Positions 57,505 to 64,000 of a stretch of 64,000 nt of DNA are shown here, piece after piece. This DNA comes from Darksidea phi (Eukaryota > Ascomycota > Dothideomycetes > Pleosporales > Lentitheciaceae), in contig JASJFT010000027.1 of assembly GCA_030770425.1 (NCBI GenBank), positions 124,001 through 188,000 on the forward strand. Direction: 5' to 3'. Under the pieces are notes generated by a model that saw only the letters and a list, made by a program, of their open reading frames with translations, was not told the DNA's origin and made no database searches. Made by a program: the position numbers and the translations under genes. Each line of letters begins with the position of its first letter. The stretch's first letter is position 1.

Positions 57505-58553
57505 ATGGGTGGAATCTCCTTACCTGCGGTCTCTCATAGTAAGTCCAGCTCATTCTTCGTCATCTTAGTTTTCTTAAAGCCCCTCAATTACCGTTCAAAC
57601 CTACAATCGCACCCGTAGCACGCGAACCACCTCAGGTACCCTTCCTTTTACACTATGCTACAACACAATCGCTATCCCAATTGCTAATTGAAGTTGAATA
57701 GGCAGGAGGCTTAGCAGGCACAACAGTAGACCTTTCTCTTTACCCACTCGACACGCTAAAAACCCGCCTCCAATCCACCGCCGGCTTCACCTCCAGCGGC
57801 GGCTTCACAGGCATATACCGGGGCATCGGCAGCGTGCTCATCGGTTCCGCCCCGGGTGCAGCCCTCTTCTTCATAACGTACGATTCGCTAAAACGACACC
57901 TTACACCCACGACGGCTACAATCGCGCGGAACGTCGAGGGCAAGGCATACGTAGAACACGGACATAGCGATGGAAGAGGGCGGGAGGCGGGTGTGCATAT
58001 GTTGGCAGCTAGTGCGGGAGAGGTAGCCGCTTGTGCGGTTAGGGTGCCGACGGAGGTTGTGAAGCAGAGGGCTCAGGCTTCGCAGCATCCCTCTTCCCTC
58101 TCCGCCTTGACGTATATCTTGAATCAGCGGCATACGCATGGCTTCGTGCACGTATGGCGCGAACTCTACCGCGGCTGGAGCATAACCATCATCCGCGAAG
58201 TGCCCTTTACGGTAATCCAGTTCCCATTATGGGAAGCGCTGAAGCGGTGGCGTATACATCAGACAGGGAAGAAGGACGTTTCCGGCCTTGAGGGGGGCTT
58301 GCTAGGTAGTGTAGCAGGCGCCGTGGCAGCCGGGATAACTACACCGTTGGATGTGCTGAAGACGCGGATGATGTTGGCAAAGGAGAAACGGCCCATGCTT
58401 GCGATGCTCCAAGAGATATTACAGCAATCTGGGCCACGGGCGTTCTTTGCGGGGATAGGGCCGAGGATAGGGTGGATTAGTGCGGGTGGTGCAATTTTCT
58501 TGGGGAGTTATCAGTGCGCGAGTAATGTGTTGCGTGGGGTGGAGGAAGTGTGA
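57505..58553 (+). CDS. SAM5: Mitochondrial S-adenosylmethionine carrier (SLC25A26/Pet8 type)
   Basis: Three exons (introns 57539-57618 and 57636-57701) give 300 aa; exon 2 is only 17 nt. The N-terminal exon order is inferred from frame and splice sites; MGGISLPAVSHTREPPQ then AGGLAGTTVDLSLYPLDTLKTRLQS is the best fit. Three mitochondrial-carrier repeats are clear: YPLDTLKTRLQ, VPTEVVKQRAQ and TPLDVLKTRMM (Px[DE]xxKxR), each followed by the [FY]xG(I/W) motif (GIYRGIGSVLIGSAPGAALFF, ELYRGWSITIIREVPFTVIQFPLWE, AFFAGIGPRIGWISAGGAIFLGSYQ). The RGWSITIIREVPFTVIQFPLWE segment is characteristic of the SAM carrier subgroup. It exchanges cytosolic SAM for mitochondrial SAH across the inner membrane. 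Confidence 0.9.
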
Positions 58554-58816
58554 AAGACCCGAGACTGTTCATGTGGAAAGTGTACGAGTAGGTTCCGCAG
58601 GACATGTAGAGCTGACGAGACGACGCCTGTATTATAGCAAAGATGCCTAGACTTGGCTCATGACATGTAAAACCCGATCCACGTCTACGATGTTAGAGTA
58701 TGCGCGAGGCAATGACATCATCATCCAACAACTATATACAATGCAGCAGACGACCGGCCATTCCACCTCTACGAACCAACGAGGAGAGGAAACCATCAAC
58801 TCGTAACAGGGCACCA

Positions 58817-61800
58817 TTAAGTTGCCTTACCTTCGATTATACCTCTCGAGCTCTGCTGACTGCTTCTCCCAGCCTCCGACGAGGCTTTGCCTTCTGAGAC
58901 ACCGGTGCTACCGACACCTAGGAGGGGGCCTCCAGTGAAGGAGGGCAAGGGTTTGATCTCTTTGCGGCCGTTGGCTTTATAGTATAATACAACGTCACCG
59001 CCGCCACGCCAGATATGCGCGCGGATAGAGGCCAGTGTCATCGTTGGTGAGATAAGCTGTGGAGTTGTCAATGGTATCCCTATGATACATTCGACCATGA
59101 TAACGTACCTGATTCTGACAATAAAGCTCCAGATACTCCTCATGCTTCATCACCTCTCCAGCGTCCACTTCCTCCTTGGTGGGCGGTGGCTCGATCCTTT
59201 CCGCAACATACGCCAAAATCTTGCGTGCGCGCAGCATACGGTTCGCGTTGAGGCGGTTGTTGCTTGAAGCCGCATTAGCGTCGCGTTGCACTTTTTCTGC
59301 GTGGGGAAACAGGGGGATGTACCCGTCGGCTGATATGCTTGGGAGGAGATGTTGGTAGGGTTCTAGGATGAAGGAAACTTTTACTATGTCTTTGACGGGA
59401 ATTTGGTTCTGCGGTGCTAGTTGTTAGCAATGGGCACAAGGTATGGATTGGAGTAGAGAAGGGAGCGAAGATGGGTTTGGATGGACGCACCCGAAGAAGA
59501 ACGTCGGCGAGCCAAATGGGCGCTACTTTTTCTATGATATCAGCTTGTTGGCCCAGGGAACCAACTTTGCCTTCGAAAAGATCTGCCACTCCTCCCGAGT
59601 CCGGTCGGTCTTCCTGAATAAGAATAGTCGTTGATGTAGGGGGCTTCAATACGGGTGTTTCGTTCGGTAGACTGGGTGTTATCTGCGTGTCCACCTTTTG
59701 CGCGCCCAGATTCAGCTGCTCCTCGTAGCTCTGCCGAAGCTTCCAAAGGGCGCCGGAAAAATTGTCTTCAATCACCTTCTCATCCGTCTTGGTAGAACGG
59801 GAGTCGCTGTCTTCTGACTTTTCGTCGGTGGCAGCTGGCTTAGGTGCTTCAGTTTGAGCAGCAGAGGTACCAAACTTTTTCATATTGAAGTTCATGTTGA
59901 ATTTCTTTGAGAAAAGAGTCTTACTCTTCTTTTGCGTAGTCGCCGTTTCCTCGGCTGGGGACTGGGGTAAGTTGTCTGGCGCTGAGTCTGAGCCTTCTGT
60001 GGAGCCCTGTGACTTGCCATTGATCGCAGGTGTTGCCGAGAAGTAGTCCGGTTGTTCCTGGGTAGAACTGCGTTGCGTCGTCGTCTTTTCTAACTGGGCG
60101 CCCTCTTCGGTGGCGGGTGTGAGAAGCGGGTTGTGGTAGGGACCATGGCCAGCGCTTTGTGGAGCGATGCCAGGAGTAGCAAGCCCGATGGCCATGCCAG
60201 GGGTGGTGACAGGGAGGTGGAAGCCGTTAGGGGCTCGAATCGTAGAACCTGATGTGGGTCCTGATAGAGCGTCCTTCCAGCCATTGAGATGTGTCTCCGG
60301 TATCTGAATGCTACTAGGAGGGTGGGCTCGGTTTGTAGCCTGCTTCTCCTTGAGCAGAGCCTCTCTAAAAATTGCGTCTCGCCTGATCTCCTCATCGATA
60401 AGATTCCCGAACAGATACCGTAATATCCATTTGCCGAGGTTTACTGCTTATGGTAAGTGTTGTTGCGGGAGCATATTAGATATTGGAACGCACTTCTCTG
60501 ATCTTCGCGAAACTCAATCTTCTCATCGAGTTCCAGTTCGTCAGCATACACCTCAGCATCGAAGCAATAGATCTCTTCAAGCACGCAGGTCAAGCTCCCC
60601 GTTCTTGTATCGACTGTGCACCAATGGGAAACAGTTTCTCGCGTATTGATTTCGGGGACGACGTCCTCTAGATGTCGCTTGCCGAACGACTTGATAGGGA
60701 CACACTGAAGGATGATTAGATAATAGTTCCAAATTTACCACACCAAAGACATACAGCTAATAGATCCCAGAGCATAACTTCTCCTGCAGTGTCGAGTGTG
60801 AGAACCCTTCGTCGATCGTTGAGGAGATGATGCTTGATAAGGCCATTCTGCCCTTCAATGGAGAAATCTGGAAGGTTACGACACGGAATAATGGCGTTCG
60901 GGTCCGACAGGGTCAATACGTCGGACGGTTTGCGCGCGCCCGGTATTGAGTATAAGGTGGAGGTGTCGGACTCTTTTGTGAACAATTGGGGAAAGGGTGC
61001 GGTATTCGACATCCGTAGCAGGGCTTTGAAAGGGATTTTCGGTGCAACTCCGTTCATAGGGGGTGATATGTTCGCCGGAGGGGAAGGGTACCGTGACCGC
61101 GTAGTAGCCACGCTCGCTCTATGCCACTTGTAGGACTCGGGTAGCGCCACTTCGGCCGCCGTCTCCACATCAATCCACCTGTTTATGCTCGAGCTCGATG
61201 TCGCAGTCCAAATGTAGTCTCCTGCAGTAATGACCTTGTTGACTCCCTCGTGCTCTTGGCATACCGCTACTGAGACACCCTCGTCCATCTCAGAGCAATT
61301 GCGAGTGTCGCTCTTCGCTACGATTCCTGAACGGTCGGCGGAGTAGAACACAGAGAGCTGCGGGTCGTCCGAGTACAATGACCATACGCTGTCATTGTGC
61401 ATAGTCAATGTATACATGCACCGACCGGCTGTCATGGACCACACTTTGACGGTTTGATCGGACGACGCCGTGAGGATGGTGTCTCCGTCCTGTGTAATGA
61501 GAACGTCGCGCACATTGTCCGTGTGTCCCACGAACTTGGTAATGCGCTTCCCAGTTCTGGAGTCCCATACACGAACGATGCTCTCTGGGCCGCCACTGGC
61601 TATTATAGATGGACTGGCCGCAAGAGCATATACAGAGCCCTTCGCTGTGTTCTCATCCTCGCCCACGGCGATCTGCAGCTTTTGGCCGGCACCGTTGAGA
61701 TCCCATAGACTGATCTTGTGATCCAACCCGCCGGATGCTACCCAATTCTCGAGTGGTCCAGGCGAAGCCACGCGCTTGACGTAGTCGGTATGGAGGCCAA

Positions 61801-62298
61801 TCGTCTGTGGAGGGAGGACGTCTTCGGCGGCGGGTCGCCACACCTTGACGGTGATGTCTGAGGATGCGGAAACAAGGCCTCTGTTGTTTTCCACGAGGAC
61901 GATGTCGTTGATCCAGTGGGTGTGTGCTTGGACCTGCTGGCGGAACTGCGTCGGTGGCGGTTTGTAGCTCGACGCACTCGTGTCGGCGAACGGGTTCCGC
62001 TCCTCACCCCGAGGTCTGAGGTCGAGGTGTAGGTCCCAGGCGCATATCACGCCGTCGCGGCCGCCCGAGTAGCTGCGCCCGCGTCAGTCATCATCGCAGC
62101 TCAAGAACTGGCAAAACTCACAGAATGGCATTTGTCGGATCGACGGCCAAGCCGTTTACGCCCAGTCGGTGTCCTCCCGCTGAATTCGCAAGCGGCAGCA
62201 CTGCAGAGCGCAGGTCAGCTCCAGCACAATACGTAGGGTGGATGCGCAGCGGCACAAAACCTACCATACGATATGCGTTTTCGCGCGGAGCGCCCCAT
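58817..62298 (-). CDS. WDR48/UAF1-type deubiquitinase cofactor (Bun107/Duf1)
   Basis: Seven exons; introns 59057-59108, 59409-59490, 60444-60493, 60705-60754, 62073-62121 and 62201-62264. Total 1,044 aa. The start [23 protein letters not shown] and the splices are each in frame. An N-terminal WD40 propeller (about residues 25-330: [69 protein letters not shown]) and ancillary repeats ([32 protein letters not shown]) are followed by a disordered S/T-rich linker (~590-870) and the WDR48 C-terminal DUF3337 region ([57 protein letters not shown]). It activates USP1/USP12/46-type proteases; in S. pombe Bun107 partners Ubp9. Confidence 0.93.
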
Positions 62299-63072
62299 GG
62301 CACTGGATCTCGTTATCGCATGTGGTGCAAGGGCAGTGAGCAGGCGTCTTCGGGAGCGTTCCGAGGCAGAGCAGAGGGAATCGGGCTGGGGTTGCGAATG
62401 GCAGGTGAAGTCGCAGACGGATGATTCCCCGTCCTCGGCCCACTAGACGAGTGCAGCTAAATCCTAATCCTGACATTGCGGCACGGAGAAGCGTGCGTGC
62501 ATTGATCAAAAACAGCCCACAACGGGGTGAACCCTCGTTCCCTCTCCCCCAAGTGGTGGGGGCGGCACTTTACGTCACACGGACCCGGGGTTGGCCTGAC
62601 ATGCAGTAAACATGGCTAGCTCTCAGCCCAAACGGTCGTGAACAGCGCACTCGCAGCTGTTCCCGGCAATGCGGGCCTACACGTTTCGTTCGCAATGGCG
62701 GGGTCAGGCACACGCACCGACGTGGGGAATGCTGGACGCTGGACTCCGGCTATAGTCCCAAATCCTTGGTATCTGGCTATTATATATATATGTACATCTA
62801 TTTTCGGCTTTTGACATCCGAAGGAGCACTGCAGACCACTGCCCTCTCAGGACAATCGGAACAAGCAGTCCGCACAACAGTTATCAAGAGACATTTTGGA
62901 ACAGGCGCGAGTAATCTCTGTACGTGATCTTTGGGGCCCAAGCCCTGGTGTCTCCCGACTACTGCTACCGAAATCACGACCGACTCCCGTCGATGCAGTT
63001 CCAATGCCAATTTGCAAAATGCCAGATATGAATACACAAATGATGAACAAGTCTCCAGCTCTGAAGCCGCTC
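62299..63072. other. Intergenic: WDR48 promoter and CEF1 3' flank
   Basis: About 770 bp with a short (TA)n tract at 62780-62792. No gene supported. Confidence 0.55.
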
Positions 63073-64000
63073 TCAGTGAACTCCATTAACCGGTTCCTGC
63101 AGATTTTCCAGTTCGTCCTTCCGTGTCCTATACAATTCCTGCGTCTCCCGCTCCCTCTTGCTGACGAAGGATACCTCCTCGCGCAGCCCCCCTAGTCGCC
63201 GGCCAATAGCAGACTGTTCCGAGTACTGCATCGTTCGCGTAGAGTCCAGATCCATCTTGGCCTTGTCAAGCGCCGAGGACGCATCGACTATCTTTCGGCG
63301 CAGCAGAGCGGACCGTTTCGTGTAGCCGCCATGGTGCGTCGTCAGCTTCTTCTCGATCTTGTTCGCCTGCTGCGCAGTCTCAATGATCTTGTCCTGGGCG
63401 TTGTTGAATGCCTCTACCATCATCTGATGCTCGTCGATCTCGTCCTCCTCGTAGCCATCCAGGCCCGGCAAGGTCGACGAACCATGCAGATTTGTCCAAG
63501 CCGTCCCAAAGTCCTCGTGGAACTTCTTCTTGTCCTTCTCGCTGTTCATGGACAGCTCAAGAGCAAGCTCCATCTTCGCCGCCCTCAAAGCTTCATCGCT
63601 GAGGTTCTCAAGAGGCTCCAATGTCCAGGATACCTTGCCGCCCCCAAATCTTTTGACGTCGTTAGCGATCAGGCGAGCCACTTCAACCTCGATCTCGCGC
63701 TCGATCGGGTCTGAGATGTCCAGCGCTTTCTTCAGCATCGCTTCGATGTCAACGACTGACGGTCTGGGAAGAGACTTCTGAATGACCTGGGTCTGGCGGG
63801 CAAACTCTGCGCGCTCAGCAGCTTCCTGCAGTGCTCGGTTCCGACGGTCAATCTCAGCAGCATCTTCCTCACTAATCTCGACCTCCATAGCATCCTCCCG
63901 CTCCTCAGGCAGCTCAAATTCCCAGCTTTCCTCCTTCGGTTTCGGAAGCGTGGAAAGCTTGCTCCTCAGATCTTGTCTCTTCGCATTCTCACGTAGCCGA
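63073..64000 (-). CDS. CEF1: Pre-mRNA-splicing factor CEF1/CDC5, C-terminal part (cut by window edge)
   Basis: The frame is open through the right edge, so only the last ~309 residues are visible; the Myb repeats lie outside. Visible segments match the CDC5/CEF1 C-terminal region: RLRENAKRQDLRSKLSTLPKPK..WEFELPEE, DAAEIDRRNRALQEAAERAEFARQTQVIQKSLPRP, DPIEREIEVEVARLIANDVKRFG, and the final coiled coil NKIEKKLTTHHGGYTKRSALLRRKI and RRLGGLREEVSFVSKRERETQELYRTRKDELE. CEF1 is a core subunit of the Prp19 (NineTeen) complex in the spliceosome. The stop codon is at 63073. Confidence 0.92.
   Translation of the reverse strand, partial: RLRENAKRQDLRSKLSTLPKPKEESWEFELPEEREDAMEVEISEEDAAEIDRRNRALQEAAERAEFARQTQVIQKSLPRPSVVDIEAMLKKALDISDPIEREIEVEVARLIANDVKRFGGGKVSWTLEPLENLSDEALRAAKMELALELSMNSEKDKKKFHEDFGTAWTNLHGSSTLPGLDGYEEDEIDEHQMMVEAFNNAQDKIIETAQQANKIEKKLTTHHGGYTKRSALLRRKIVDASSALDKAKMDLDSTRTMQYSEQSAIGRRLGGLREEVSFVSKRERETQELYRTRKDELENLQEPVNGVH

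Overview
The window is nuclear DNA of a filamentous ascomycete (Pezizomycotina; Dothideomycetes-like is a guess from gene content). The signs are dense single-copy eukaryotic genes on both strands, many short introns (mostly 45-80 nt) with GTRNGN donors, CTRAY-like branch sites and YAG acceptors, no operons, and typical fungal families: a Zn2Cys6 regulator, GH17 and GH47 enzymes, Sld3, a class 1A DHODH and a LOV/PAS gene. I rebuilt gene models by joining exons in frame. Coordinates of multi-exon genes span start codon to stop codon, and introns are listed in the evidence.

Layout. 0-6 kb: a GH17 wall glucanase, a GH47 alpha-mannosidase, and a small secreted Cys-rich protein that diverges from the mannosidase across a promoter with two CACGTG boxes. 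6.5-9.3 kb: replication factor SLD3. 9.3-12.8 kb: an unrecognised Ser-rich disordered protein behind a leader region with a G-run cluster and three TTAGGG hexamers. 14.9-22.5 kb: the most unusual gene, a predicted 2,458-aa low-complexity protein made of about 20 acidic-WG-polylysine modules, (Pro-Glu)n linkers, a triplicated charged-helix block and an Arg-rich tail. 23-29 kb: CK2 beta, a decayed LOV/PAS photoreceptor-like pseudogene, and a class 1A DHODH. 29.8-34.1 kb: a Zn2Cys6 regulator with an apparent 4-nt micro-exon, then the endopolyphosphatase PPN1. 35-43 kb: CHD1 and RLI1/ABCE1, divergent. 44-45 kb: a decayed kinase-like gene. 45.9-51 kb: IML2, SEM1 and PGK. 52-58.5 kb: an Mpv17/PMP22 protein, APS kinase, a Swt21/WRAP53-like WD protein and a mitochondrial SAM carrier. 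58.8-64 kb: a WDR48/Bun107 deubiquitinase cofactor and the 3' part of CEF1.

How the genes relate. Most are unrelated housekeeping genes: chromatin (CHD1), replication (SLD3), splicing (CEF1, SWT21-like), ribosome recycling (RLI1), proteasome and ubiquitin (SEM1, WDR48), glycolysis (PGK), sulfate assimilation and SAM transport. APS kinase and the SAM carrier are both sulfur/methyl metabolism and lie about 2 kb apart, which may be chance. I see no secondary-metabolite cluster, transposon, CRISPR array, rRNA or confident tRNA. The novelty lies in the giant WG/K/PE protein, two pseudogenes with several clear lesions each, and several very small exons.
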